64,000 nucleotides of DNA, from NCBI GenBank assembly GCA_035276765.1, contig DATELH010000002.1, positions 886,823-950,822 on the forward strand, given 5' to 3'. Numbering within the stretch: position 1 is the stretch's first letter; each line of letters starts with the position of its first letter. The position numbers and the translations under genes are program-made. Under the pieces are notes generated by a model. That model searched no databases. It was given only the letters and a program-made list of their open reading frames with translations, and was not told where the DNA came from. The DNA is from DATASD01 sp035276765 (GTDB lineage: Bacteria > Patescibacteriota > Saccharimonadia > Saccharimonadales > UBA4665). Below, one piece after another: positions 51,323-59,216 of this stretch.

Positions 51323-51949
51323 TTAGCGCGCAGAGTCAAGTGCGGTGGCGACGGGGCGGAAAAAGGTCCGCACATCGCGGCCAGGCTCAGCGTTCCACAT
51401 GCCTAATTTCTTGAGTCGGACTTCCATGGCACTGGTCGACACTTGGAACAGACTGGCGAGGTTGTAGATGTCGTGGATGCCGTTCAACCAGGCAGCCGTG
51501 ACCCAGTCGCGAGGCATGAGGAAGCAGGCGGCGAAGTGCTGGCACAACGCTTCAATCTGCCGCTGCCGAACCTGCGGTTCGCCGTAGCCGAGATTGGCGT
51601 ACAAAATGTCTTCCATCGGGTCATCGATCACGTGCTTAAACTCGTGGCCAAGCGTAAATCGGCCGCGGCCGTAGACGTCGTTCTGGTCAACGAGGATGAG
51701 CCACTGGCCGTTTCGGTACCGGCTCAATCCGGCGTGCTGCATCCGGTACTTCGGCTCGACCTTGACCGTAATACCGGGCAGTTCCAGCAGTTTGTCGTAG
51801 CTGACGTGCGGCGCAGAGATACCGAGCAGGTGCACCAGTCGCGCGGCTTGCTGCTCGGCCAAGAAGTACGCCTCACCCAAGGTCAACGGCCGCTGTGGCG
51901 CCAGCGTGCGGACCTGGTCGAGGACTGATTTCGACGGTGTCGTACTCAC
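51323..51949 (-). CDS. ImmA/IrrE-family metallopeptidase
   Basis: 208 residues from GTG 51949, with AAAGGAGG 8 bases before it. The zinc motif is HEFKH (FTLGHEFKHVID), followed by the helical segment AACFLMPRDWVTAAW and a C-terminal helix-turn-helix-like stretch (NLASLFQVSTSAMEVRLKKLG), the family pattern. In ICEBs1 and relatives, ImmA cleaves the element repressor to trigger excision. The XRE regulator at 63767 would be a candidate target. Confidence 0.88.
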   Translation of the reverse strand: MSTTPSKSVLDQVRTLAPQRPLTLGEAYFLAEQQAARLVHLLGISAPHVSYDKLLELPGITVKVEPKYRMQHAGLSRYRNGQWLILVDQNDVYGRGRFTLGHEFKHVIDDPMEDILYANLGYGEPQVRQRQIEALCQHFAACFLMPRDWVTAAWLNGIHDIYNLASLFQVSTSAMEVRLKKLGMWNAEPGRDVRTFFRPVATALDSAR

Positions 51950-52126
51950 AAAAATAACCTCCTTTCAAGGGAAGTTTCGCTATAAAGTTGTCGGATTCTT
52001 TCGAATGGTGTGCTGCTATCTTTCATGATGCAGACCGGCCTCAAACGACCGAGAAGAACACGAGGAGACGACCGATCGGGCAGGCGTTTTTCGGATGTCC
52101 GCGCAAATCTCCGTTTACCGGAAGCA

Positions 52127-52166
52127 GTATAGCATTTTTGCTGAAAATGTGATGTAATATTTCACA
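52127..52166 (-). promoter_or_regulatory. Promoter with overlapping palindrome upstream of the immA-like gene
   Basis: On the minus strand TATACT lies at 52132 to 52127. A palindrome TGTGA-N9-TCACA (52148-52166, also symmetric at two inner pairs) covers the expected -35 region. This looks like an operator-controlled promoter for the immA-recombinase genes. Nothing else is visible between 51950 and 52126 apart from the ribosome site. Confidence 0.55.
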
Positions 52167-52169
52167 CAT

Positions 52170-52988
52170 TCACCCACTAAGGTATTGACAGATAGCCGCA
52201 GTCGCATCGCGGTCGAGCGCCACCCTGAACAATTCCTCGGCGGGAGGTGGTAAACGCGCGACCAATCCCGTAATCGCCGCTTGGCGAGCCAGGTGGGGCA
52301 CCGTAATCAGGACGCGCGGTATGGCGCCGCGTGGGCCGACCTGCCCCCGCTGTACGAAGTCGAGGTAGGTGCGCAGTTTTCGCCCGATCGTGGCCAGGCT
52401 TTCGGTGGCCCGGTCGGCTTCGGCCCAATAGAGATGATCCACCGCGCCATTACTGACCACAATGAAGGCGTCCGGTTTGAGCCAGCCGCCCTGGCCGTTC
52501 GGCCACCAGGCGGCCGGTTCGGCGGTGAACTGCCGCAGCCGCAACTCGCCGCGTCGTTCGGCTTCGACGAGCTGCACGGCCAACTCGGACACGGCCAGGA
52601 TGTGCGCGATGAAACGGTCGCTCGGCACGCTGGCCTTGCGCACCAGCGTCGGCACGGCGGAACCGTTGGCACGTTGGATCAGCAACCGTTGTGCCGTGGT
52701 GTCGAGGGCGTACACGGCGACGCTGGAACCGCGCATCGCACCGCCGATACGCCGGGGCAAACGCTGGAGCACGCGCCAGGCAATGAGCCGGGACAACACA
52801 CGCGCACGGGTGACGGTACGTGAACGGCCGGTGAGGTTGGCGAAGCACAGCCGCTCGATCTGAAGCCCCGTGAGGAGGTGCAGCCGGTTGACCGCCGTGA
52901 GAATGTGCCAGTCCCGCTCCCCAAGCCGTTCGCCGACCCAGGCCACGTGGCCAGCTCGCACCCGCTGGGGAGTGGGCCGCGCGGTCAT
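52170..52988 (-). CDS. Replication-relaxation family protein
   Basis: 272 residues. An N-terminal winged-helix-like region (GERDWHILTAVNRLHLLTGLQIERL) is followed by ALDTTAQRLL, IAHILAVSELAVQL and KPDAFIVVSN, then an Arg-rich stretch resembling a restriction-endonuclease-like fold. This matches the replication-relaxation family found on actinobacterial plasmids and integrative elements. Role: probably DNA processing in replication or transfer. The start overlaps a 41-codon gene by 4 bases; AGGAAGGAG is the ribosome site. Confidence 0.82.
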   Translation of the reverse strand: MTARPTPQRVRAGHVAWVGERLGERDWHILTAVNRLHLLTGLQIERLCFANLTGRSRTVTRARVLSRLIAWRVLQRLPRRIGGAMRGSSVAVYALDTTAQRLLIQRANGSAVPTLVRKASVPSDRFIAHILAVSELAVQLVEAERRGELRLRQFTAEPAAWWPNGQGGWLKPDAFIVVSNGAVDHLYWAEADRATESLATIGRKLRTYLDFVQRGQVGPRGAIPRVLITVPHLARQAAITGLVARLPPPAEELFRVALDRDATAAICQYLSG

Positions 52989-53110
52989 AGCGCACTCCTT
53001 CCTATGAGGAGGCGATATTGCGCCGTCGTTATCCGCCCGTACACCGAGGTCAGCCGGGGTACGAGCAAGCCCGCGACGTCAACGCCGAGATCAATACGTC
53101 TGTCGATCAT
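52985..53110 (-). CDS. 41-residue coupled protein
   Basis: Reads MIDRRIDLGVDVAGLLVPRL and on to a TGA at 52985. Both ends overlap neighbours by ATGA: its ATG with the stop of the TraG-like gene, its stop with the ATG of the replication-relaxation gene. It includes the ribosome site for the latter. It is either a real small protein or a translational bridge. Confidence 0.55.
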   Translation of the reverse strand: MIDRRIDLGVDVAGLLVPRLTSVYGRITTAQYRLLIGRSAL

Positions 53111-55389
53111 GCGGGGGCCTCCTGGCTGGGGACTTCGCCGAGCCGCGCCGGCCGTTTGCCCGATCGAGCCTGGGCGCGAGCCAGAAGCCTTGCTTCAACA
53201 TCGGCCCGTGCGGTGCCCCGAGCGTCGGCGAGCACGCGCCGTAGTTCGATCGCGTCGCGGGTGGCAGGTGGCAACGGCAACGTGCGGCCGGTAACCGGCG
53301 TTCTGGTCTGCCCGTTGACGCAGAGGCGCGCGGCGATCTCGTAACGCCCGAGGTGGCGCAGATCGTCGGCCGTCATCGTCGGTTCCACCCGCTTGGCGAC
53401 CAACTGGGCGTCCTCAAACTCTGTCTGGAAGAAAATCTGCGTGCGGGCCGTGCCCAGCGCCGCTGCCCGCACGGCTTCCGGCAACTGCTTGGCATACTGG
53501 TGGGCCAATACGAGCCCGAGCCCCATGCCGCGGGCCATAGCCAGCATGTCCGGCACGTCGTCGGACATACGCACCAAGTTTTGAAACTCATCCAGGTATA
53601 CAAATACCGGTCGCCGCTGCTTGGCCGGAATCGCCGCCCGCCGCAACGCGGCTTGCCACAGGCTGCCAACCAACAGCGACCCCAGGAGTGCCGCCGACTC
53701 CGCGCCGATCTGCCCCTCGCTCAAGGGGACCAGCAGCACTTTGGCCTGGGTAAATAATTTGCTCAAATCCAGGCCACGCGCCTGTCCCAGGGTGAGCCGC
53801 AGACTCGTGCGGTGCGTGAAGTTTCTGAGCTTATTCGCCACGGGGCCGACCATGTTTAGTTGCTCGGCGGGCGAGCGCTGGTCGTACTCCGCCCAGTACT
53901 GCCGCCAGCGCTGGTGTTGCCGAGGATGCCCAGCGACATACCGACGAAGTGCTGCATTAGTGAACAGCTCTGGAATTTCGGTCATAGCGAAGGGCTCGCC
54001 GTTCGGCGCGGGCACTTGCACCAAGCTCAGGACAGCGGCACGCAACAGATCGTCGGTGCGGGGTCCCCAGAACGGGCGGTAGATGTCGCGCAGCACCGAG
54101 GTAATGGTCTCGGCCGCCAACTCCCGCTCATGCTCGCGGCCAGCGGCGGCCAGGGGGTTGAACCCAACCGGCACGTCAAGATCGCTCGGGTCAAGCAGCC
54201 AAAGATCGTCTTCGCGGTGCTTGGGAAACCGGGCCAAGATCTCTGTGATGGTGTCGGCCTTGGGGTCGAGCACGACGCAGCCAGAGCCCGCCGCGATATC
54301 CTGCAACGCCATATTCGCCAGCAAGGTTGACTTTCCTGTACCGGACGGGCCGAGGACGTAGGTGGCCATGAGCCGGTCCTTTGGTCGCAATACCAACGGT
54401 TGCGCCGTGCCGGGGTAGGTGGTCTCGCCGATCACCACACCGCCGGAATGCGGCAGATCCGGCGCCGGGGGCACCTGACGGCTACTGGGACGCGCCAGTC
54501 CGGGCAGTGCAACGCCATTGAGCGGGAAGGCGACCAGTCCGGCTGCTTCCAGCACATTCACGGTCATTGGCCAAGCCAGCAGCGGCACCTGTCGCCCAAC
54601 CGTTCGGCGGGTGACCAGCCAGCTTGGCACCGTCCGCCACAGGAAGTGAACACCAGGCGCTTCGAGTACCCGCAGTGCCCCGACAACCCGATGGACGGCC
54701 GCGAAGGCATGGTTCTTCTCACCGCTCGCCACCACCCGACCGGCCGCCACCAGCAGAGAGGCGCGTTGCTTCTGTCGCTGATCCCGCAGCACATCGCGGT
54801 CATCAGGTTCGCTGCCAATGAACCAACGCCAGGCATCGCTATCCGTGCCGGCCGCCTTGCGGGCTCGTACTCCCGCAAACAGCCATTGCAGCTTGATCGA
54901 GGCACCTCGCGGTAAGGGCTGCATGGCCGCCAGCGCTCCGTTCGCGGCTGTCGTTGCCCGGTCGTCCGCCAACGGTGCTATCTGACTGGTAAGTCGCAGT
55001 TCGACCCCGGCCTGGTACTGCCGCTCCGGCTTGTCGGACGCCAGCTCCACCCGCACGCCGGGTAACGAGGCCCGCAAGCTGGCGAGGATGGCAACCTCGC
55101 GGCTCTTTGGCACGAGCACCATATGCGTAATGCCCGACGCCGTGGCCTCTACCTCCAGGGCCACCGGCCACCACGGCAACAGGGAAAACCGGGGCGGCAC
55201 CGTATGTGCGCTCACCTGCGACAGCCACGCCGCCACGTCCTTCGCTGCCAGCTCACGCGGCAGCCCCAGCCGGTAGCGCACGAGCGATGCGGCCCAGGTA
55301 TCGGCTTCCCAGGTCCGCACCAGGAGCACCAGGCTGAAGACGGCCAGGCCGCCACCACCCAGTAAGAAGATGGTGATCATGGCGTGCAC
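53107..55389 (-). CDS. VirD4/TraG-like conjugative coupling ATPase
   Basis: 760 residues from GTG 55389 (ATG 55380 possible). One N-terminal membrane helix (about 5-24) precedes a long domain. Walker A is GPSGTGKST, then CVVLDPKADTI, a motor segment with GPRTDDLLRAAVL, Walker B VFVYLDEFQNL and the C-terminal LAHQYAKQLPEAVRAA with NARTQIF-like end. Such proteins pump DNA or couple it to a secretion channel. No VirB4 homologue is visible in the window, so the channel is either outside it or of another type. It is the largest gene in a 13-gene coupled operon. Confidence 0.9.
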   Translation of the reverse strand: MHAMITIFLLGGGGLAVFSLVLLVRTWEADTWAASLVRYRLGLPRELAAKDVAAWLSQVSAHTVPPRFSLLPWWPVALEVEATASGITHMVLVPKSREVAILASLRASLPGVRVELASDKPERQYQAGVELRLTSQIAPLADDRATTAANGALAAMQPLPRGASIKLQWLFAGVRARKAAGTDSDAWRWFIGSEPDDRDVLRDQRQKQRASLLVAAGRVVASGEKNHAFAAVHRVVGALRVLEAPGVHFLWRTVPSWLVTRRTVGRQVPLLAWPMTVNVLEAAGLVAFPLNGVALPGLARPSSRQVPPAPDLPHSGGVVIGETTYPGTAQPLVLRPKDRLMATYVLGPSGTGKSTLLANMALQDIAAGSGCVVLDPKADTITEILARFPKHREDDLWLLDPSDLDVPVGFNPLAAAGREHERELAAETITSVLRDIYRPFWGPRTDDLLRAAVLSLVQVPAPNGEPFAMTEIPELFTNAALRRYVAGHPRQHQRWRQYWAEYDQRSPAEQLNMVGPVANKLRNFTHRTSLRLTLGQARGLDLSKLFTQAKVLLVPLSEGQIGAESAALLGSLLVGSLWQAALRRAAIPAKQRRPVFVYLDEFQNLVRMSDDVPDMLAMARGMGLGLVLAHQYAKQLPEAVRAAALGTARTQIFFQTEFEDAQLVAKRVEPTMTADDLRHLGRYEIAARLCVNGQTRTPVTGRTLPLPPATRDAIELRRVLADARGTARADVEARLLARAQARSGKRPARLGEVPSQEAPA

Positions 55390-55547
55390 TCGCCCGCATC
55401 GTCCGTATGCGGTGCCGTGGCCGCTTCGGCTTGTTTAGTGTGTTCGTCGTGCAAGTAGTAGGCGTAGGCCAGGATCAGCCGTTTCCACGCCACCTCGTCA
55501 AACTCACGAACTTTGCCGACAATCAGAATCTTTCGCTTCTTGCGCAC
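55377..55547 (-). CDS. 56-residue basic/acidic small protein
   Basis: Starts at GTG 55547 with GGAGG 6 bases upstream; reads MRKKRKILIVGKVREFDEVA and continues through a helical AYAYYLHDE segment. The stop overlaps the start of the coupling ATPase by 13 bases. Family unknown. Confidence 0.65.
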   Translation of the reverse strand: MRKKRKILIVGKVREFDEVAWKRLILAYAYYLHDEHTKQAEAATAPHTDDAGECTP

Positions 55548-55548
55548 A

Positions 55549-55758
55549 TTATTCCTCCATCCCGCCACGCGAACAGGCATGGCGATTTCTTGCTGCTAAC
55601 AAAGACAGATGGAGGCGGGGATCGACGACACATAACGTCCGACGCTGCCGCGCACACAAGGCTTTACTTATCCTTATGCCGCATTGCTTCAACGCCGTCA
55701 ACCCCAGCCCCACCGTAAAAAAGACAACGGTCACCGCCTTGCGGCTAGAGAGCGACAT
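55549..55758 (-). CDS. 69-residue protein with N-terminal membrane helix
   Basis: MSLSSRKAVTVVFFTVGLGL begins a likely membrane helix; the rest is basic with several cysteines. Its ATG overlaps the end of the MT-A70 gene and its stop is 1 base before the next GTG, which supports a real gene in the operon. Confidence 0.55.
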   Translation of the reverse strand: MSLSSRKAVTVVFFTVGLGLTALKQCGIRISKALCARQRRTLCVVDPRLHLSLLAARNRHACSRGGMEE

Positions 55759-56251
55759 CGCAGCTCACCTCGTTGCCGAACACATCCCATCCCGGCCGCT
55801 TCCGCCGCGCGAACAGTTCAACGCGCGGCCCCAGCGAGCAGCGCTCGACCACGGAGTAAATCTCCTCGGGCTTGTGGCTGTGCTCCTGCACCGGCGCGAA
55901 CAACCACGTCGGCTGACTGCGAAATTGGATTGGTGCCCGGCCGCGCACCGCGAACAACAACTGCTCCGACGAATTGCGCAGATATGGCCCCAGGCCAAGG
56001 CGCGGTTTGACCCACGTCAACACCGTGATGTACCGGAACCCCCACGCGCGAATGATCTCGTGCGTTGCCAGCAGAGCTGCGTTTGTTGACCAAACCCACA
56101 AGTGACAATTTTCGTCAGCGATGCGGTCCACGCGAAGCGCGCAAATCTCGTCGATACGCATCAAGGGATAGTGTCGTTCAGCACCGAGCGTGCCGCGCTG
56201 CTGAAGATCCGTCGGCGGATCGGCAAGAATGCAGCGGTATTTCCCGGTCAC
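55745..56251 (-). CDS. MT-A70-family adenine methyltransferase
   Basis: 168 residues from GTG 56251. CILADPPTDLQQRG carries the DPPW-type catalytic motif as DPPT. MRIDEICALRV, CHLWVWSTNA and GFRYITVLTWVKPRLGLGPYLRNSSEQLLFAVRG follow the MT-A70 pattern, ending in LFARRKRPGWDVFGNEV. These enzymes make N6-methyladenine in DNA or RNA. On a mobile element it may protect against restriction. The DPPW to DPPT change may affect activity. Confidence 0.88.
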   Translation of the reverse strand: MTGKYRCILADPPTDLQQRGTLGAERHYPLMRIDEICALRVDRIADENCHLWVWSTNAALLATHEIIRAWGFRYITVLTWVKPRLGLGPYLRNSSEQLLFAVRGRAPIQFRSQPTWLFAPVQEHSHKPEEIYSVVERCSLGPRVELFARRKRPGWDVFGNEVSCDVAL

Positions 56252-56391
56252 ACGTCATCGCGACTCCTTGCGGCCAGCGTCAGCCACTGCGTGCGGAGCG
56301 CCGCCCGCAGAAACACGAGCCGCCGTTCCCGCACATAGCGCTCGTAGTCTTCCTGCTTCCCGACCAACTTTCGTCGTGTTCGCCTGGGCAT
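56248..56391 (-). CDS. 47-residue basic protein
   Basis: Starts at ATG 56391 (MPRRTRRKLVGKQEDYERYV), very Arg-rich and helical. The stop overlaps the GTG of the methyltransferase gene by 4 bases. GAGGGG lies 7 bases before the start. It may bind nucleic acid; unrecognised. Confidence 0.6.
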   Translation of the reverse strand: MPRRTRRKLVGKQEDYERYVRERRLVFLRAALRTQWLTLAARSRDDV

Positions 56392-56430
56392 AGTGCACCC
56401 CTCTCATGAACTTTCGGATTGGAAAAAGAA

Positions 56431-56694
56431 TTACGACAAGCGGTATTCTTCGTGCTCGGTCGAATTGCCGAGCACATCCGCCTTCAAGAACAGGGCTTGG
56501 GCCTGCTTGCGCTGCTCGGCCACGTGGTCGAGCAACCGCTCGATGTGCTCCCACAGCTCGTCCTGAATGAACAGCGTCAACTCGACCGTCCGTTCGGCCG
56601 CCTCCAACCGGGGGACGATCTTCTCCAGAAGCTTGCTCAGCCGCCGAATCTGGACGGCGAGATCACTCGCCTCCGGGGGTACAGGGTCATTCAT
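56431..56694 (-). CDS. 87-residue coiled-coil protein
   Basis: MNDPVPPEASDLAVQIRRLS begins an almost continuous helix (LLEKIVPRLEAAERTVELTLF; HIERLLDHVAEQRKQAQALF). The ATG overlaps the stop of the upstream membrane protein gene (ATGA). Probably an oligomeric structural subunit. Confidence 0.7.
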   Translation of the reverse strand: MNDPVPPEASDLAVQIRRLSKLLEKIVPRLEAAERTVELTLFIQDELWEHIERLLDHVAEQRKQAQALFLKADVLGNSTEHEEYRLS

Positions 56695-56825
56695 CTGCGA
56701 AATCCCTTCTTCTTGGTGGTGCCCATCAGGTGACGGGCCGTGTGAAGCCACTGGTGGGCGCGACCCAGGCCGTAGCCGGCCAGGCCGCTGCCCACGGTGA
56801 AAAGCGCGATGGTGGTGGTGCTCAC
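56691..56825 (-). CDS. 44-residue single-pass membrane protein
   Basis: From GTG 56825: MSTTTIALFTVGSGLAGYGL gives one membrane helix, followed by a basic tail (TTKKKGFRR). It overlaps genes on both sides (GTGA and ATGA). Confidence 0.65.
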   Translation of the reverse strand: MSTTTIALFTVGSGLAGYGLGRAHQWLHTARHLMGTTKKKGFRR

Positions 56826-56983
56826 GCCTGGCCCGCCCGCACCACCAGGGCCACCACGAGGGCGACCAGGCCGACGACGACCAGCCAGAAGACGACATGG
56901 GGCAGCACCGTGTACAGCAACATCCCCAAAATCCAAATGATGAACGGCAGGCACAGCAGTGCACAGCCAACCTTGACAAGCAT
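56822..56983 (-). CDS. 53-residue membrane protein, two helices
   Basis: From ATG 56983: MLVKVGCALLCLPFIIWILG and FWLVVVGLVALVVALVV are two membrane helices separated by YTVLPHV. GGAAGGG precedes the start. The stop overlaps the next GTG by 4 bases. Confidence 0.65.
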   Translation of the reverse strand: MLVKVGCALLCLPFIIWILGMLLYTVLPHVVFWLVVVGLVALVVALVVRAGQA

Positions 56984-57068
56984 GGGAATACCCTTCCGAG
57001 AAAAGGACGGAATTGAACAGAAAGACCGAACTCAGCGACGGCGCCCAATGAAGATCCACACCAAGCCG

Positions 57069-57227
57069 TCAGTCTTGGCGCTTCGTGGCGAGCTTGTAGC
57101 CGATCCAGATCACGAGGCCGACCAGCAGAAACGGCAGGAGCTTCAGCGCCAGCATGCCGACCATCGATATGCCGACGAATACCAGAAATGGCATACATAG
57201 CAGCCCGATGAACAGGAGTAGAATCAT
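57069..57227 (-). CDS. 52-residue membrane protein, two helices
   Basis: From ATG 57227: MILLLFIGLLCMPFLVFVGI and LLPFLLVGLVIWIGYKLA, then a short basic end. It resembles the neighbouring 53-residue protein in length, helix layout and a shared Cys-x-Pro-Phe segment (CLPF / CMPF), so the two may be duplicates. Confidence 0.62.
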   Translation of the reverse strand: MILLLFIGLLCMPFLVFVGISMVGMLALKLLPFLLVGLVIWIGYKLATKRQD

Positions 57228-57254
57228 ATAGCGAACACTTCCCCTTTCACTGAC

Positions 57255-57500
57255 TTACCGCCGCCGCCCGATGATGACCCAGACAACGGCACCCAGAATG
57301 ATGACCGCAAAGATAGCTGGCAGCGCCGGTGACACAATGCGAAACAACATGTCCCACCCGCTACTGACAGCCTGCATGAGGCCGCCAGGCAGTACTGGCT
57401 GCAAGATCGCAACAAGTAGTCGAAGAATAATGCCAATGAATAACAAGCCGCCAATGGCACCAGCTATCCGGCCTAAAATCAGGCCAAGGCCACCACGCAT
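57255..57500 (-). CDS. 81-residue membrane protein
   Basis: MRGGLGLILGRIAGAIGGLL begins a Gly-rich hydrophobic region; a second helix lies at about 59-77 (LPAIFAVIILGAVVWVIIG). AAAGGAGG lies upstream. Length and Gly-rich first helix recall small pore-forming or TrbC/VirB2-like pilin subunits, but the match is only in style. Confidence 0.65.
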   Translation of the reverse strand: MRGGLGLILGRIAGAIGGLLFIGIILRLLVAILQPVLPGGLMQAVSSGWDMLFRIVSPALPAIFAVIILGAVVWVIIGRRR

Positions 57501-57551
57501 CCGCTCAACATTCCTCCTTTCGCCGAAGGCGCCACCCGTTCCTACCGGGCT

Positions 57552-57803
57552 TTACCGCCGGAACCATTGCCGCCAGGCTGATCGCAACCGAGCTTTGCCA
57601 GGCCCGCTGCCTGGTTTCTCAGACTGCTCCATCAGGGCACGGATGGCTTTCCGGACTACCAGCTCCACCAGTTCGGTTACCTCGTCCTTGGAGCTACTCA
57701 ACCTGCCGCAGCCGCGCCCGGATCCGCTTATCCGAGCTGCCAAGGCCCCTGTGAACACACCAAGCACCACGAGGCCGATGTCGAGGGCTGTAGTCGTGGT
57801 CAT
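57552..57803 (-). CDS. 83-residue membrane-anchored protein
   Basis: From ATG 57803: a membrane helix (ALDIGLVVLGVFTGALAA), then a polar helix (DEVTELVELVVRKAIRALM) and a basic end. It is the first gene of the operon that runs down to 52170. Confidence 0.65.
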   Translation of the reverse strand: MTTTTALDIGLVVLGVFTGALAARISGSGRGCGRLSSSKDEVTELVELVVRKAIRALMEQSEKPGSGPGKARLRSAWRQWFRR

Positions 57804-57891
57804 GTCCTGTGCCTCTCGTGCTTTGGGTGGGTGCAACCTTGGTGGCTGCTGAACCCAGCGAACACGACGGAGGGGCGTTAGGCCAGCCTCC

Positions 57892-57951
57892 TGAACGACG
57901 ATGAACCAGCCCTGAACTGCGTAAACGAGCTTGAACGAGAATGAACGGTCG
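57892..57951. repeat. Six phased direct repeats (TGAACGAG-like)
   Basis: Units begin at 57892 (TGAACGACGA), 57902 (TGAACCAGCCC), 57913 (TGAACTGCG), 57922 (TAAACGAGCT), 57932 (TGAACGAGAA) and 57942 (TGAACGGTCG). Steps are 10, 11, 9, 10 and 10 bp, one helical turn each. A further TGAAC stands at 57850, 42 bp (about four turns) before the first. The array lies in the divergent intergenic region 57804-58035 and has the form of an iteron or cooperative operator. Confidence 0.75.
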
Positions 57952-58035
57952 CTGCTATTGACGGGCAGGCGCCACGTATGCTGCATGAGCACGGTTGCCT
58001 GACTACATGCGGCCGGCACCTGTGGAGGGAGCACA

Positions 58036-59208
58036 GTGGACTGGAAGGCCGAGATCGAGCGCATCGACGCTACGAAGCCTGACGCGGTCGCCCAGTTCGC
58101 AGCCTTGCTCAAGCGACTACAGACGACCTGTGGCCCGACTTATAGCCGAATCAAGAACCTAACTGAAGAGAATCAGGAGAAGCATATAAGTGTGTCCGTG
58201 TCGGCCGGAAGTCTGACAGGCGCAATGAACGGCAAGAGACTTGTCACTCGCCCCATTCTTGAAGCGATGCTCCTTGCCATGAGACGACCAAGCGATGAAA
58301 TGGATACTTGGCGAGACAAACGTAGTGAGATAGCAATCTCATGCGACCCAAAGTCCATCGGCAACACTGCGGAGCTTCTAGAAGAACTTGATAAGCTTCG
58401 GCGGCTGCTGGAAAAAGTTCGTGAACATAACGTTGGCCTGACGACTCACAAGGAGAAGCTCGAACAAGATTTAGCCGCAAGCATTGCAGAACGCGACCGG
58501 CTGCGAGACCAGATCAGGAATGCAGAGCACGCAACGGCCGACCAACGAGATCGAGCCAATCAGCTGCAAGCAGCGTTACGCACGGCAGAACAGCTTATCG
58601 CTGAACTGCAGGGCAAGTTGCGGCTCGTTGATGCTGAACGCGATTATGGTGACCAACAATACGAGCAGTTGGCAGAACGAATCGGCAGTCTTGAGCAAAC
58701 GCACGCTTCAGTGGATGGCTTCATTGGTGATCTTTTCCGGCGTATTGAACACGAGCAGAAAGGCCGCCAAGAACTGGAAGCCCAGATTGCTAATATAGTG
58801 CCGCTTCTTACCTACTACCAAGGTGTCGCTCTACAAGAAGCTGATGACCGGCCGCAACCATCGACACCGGCTCCTGAATTTCCAAAACCGGGGGCAACGG
58901 GCAATTCGCCGAAAACCATGACGTGGCCCGTGCCCGAACGTGATCTCGTTGCAGGCAAAAAGTTAAAGATAACTGCGAAGTACGCCTGGTATTGTGGGAT
59001 ATGCAGACGTGGCGGTGACGCCACCTACTGGCGTCAATGTCCGGAATGCGATCAGTCGGTGAGAACTAACCATTCGGTACCGTTAACAACCAACGTGCCT
59101 GAAAACCCCCGGTACGGGATGTCCTTGATACTCCCTGAAGCTGGCAATAGTGACAATCCAAATTTGCCAGCGAGTGACCTGTGGGTTCAGCTAGTATCAC
59201 CTGACTAG
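58036..59208 (+). CDS. HTH / coiled-coil / zinc-ribbon protein
   Basis: 390 residues from GTG 58036 with GGAGGGAG just upstream. Residues about 18-85 (FAALLKRLQTTCGPTYSRIK; VSAGSLTGAMNGKRLVTRP) match the XRE-like HTH that heads many actinobacterial signalling and NACHT-type proteins. A long coiled coil follows (about 110-265), then a C-terminal zinc ribbon (CGICRRGG and CPECDQ). It reads away from the repeat array and lower-G+C cargo begins here. Possible DNA-binding sensor; no enzymatic domain is seen. Confidence 0.72.
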   Translation: MDWKAEIERIDATKPDAVAQFAALLKRLQTTCGPTYSRIKNLTEENQEKHISVSVSAGSLTGAMNGKRLVTRPILEAMLLAMRRPSDEMDTWRDKRSEIAISCDPKSIGNTAELLEELDKLRRLLEKVREHNVGLTTHKEKLEQDLAASIAERDRLRDQIRNAEHATADQRDRANQLQAALRTAEQLIAELQGKLRLVDAERDYGDQQYEQLAERIGSLEQTHASVDGFIGDLFRRIEHEQKGRQELEAQIANIVPLLTYYQGVALQEADDRPQPSTPAPEFPKPGATGNSPKTMTWPVPERDLVAGKKLKITAKYAWYCGICRRGGDATYWRQCPECDQSVRTNHSVPLTTNVPENPRYGMSLILPEAGNSDNPNLPASDLWVQLVSPD

Positions 59209-59216
59209 CAATAGGA

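Noticed and set aside
56431..57198. A single 255-residue minus-strand protein
   Set aside because: Its first two thirds are an Arg/Cys/Trp-rich shadow. Three small genes with matching overlaps explain the region better; only the last 87 residues are real.
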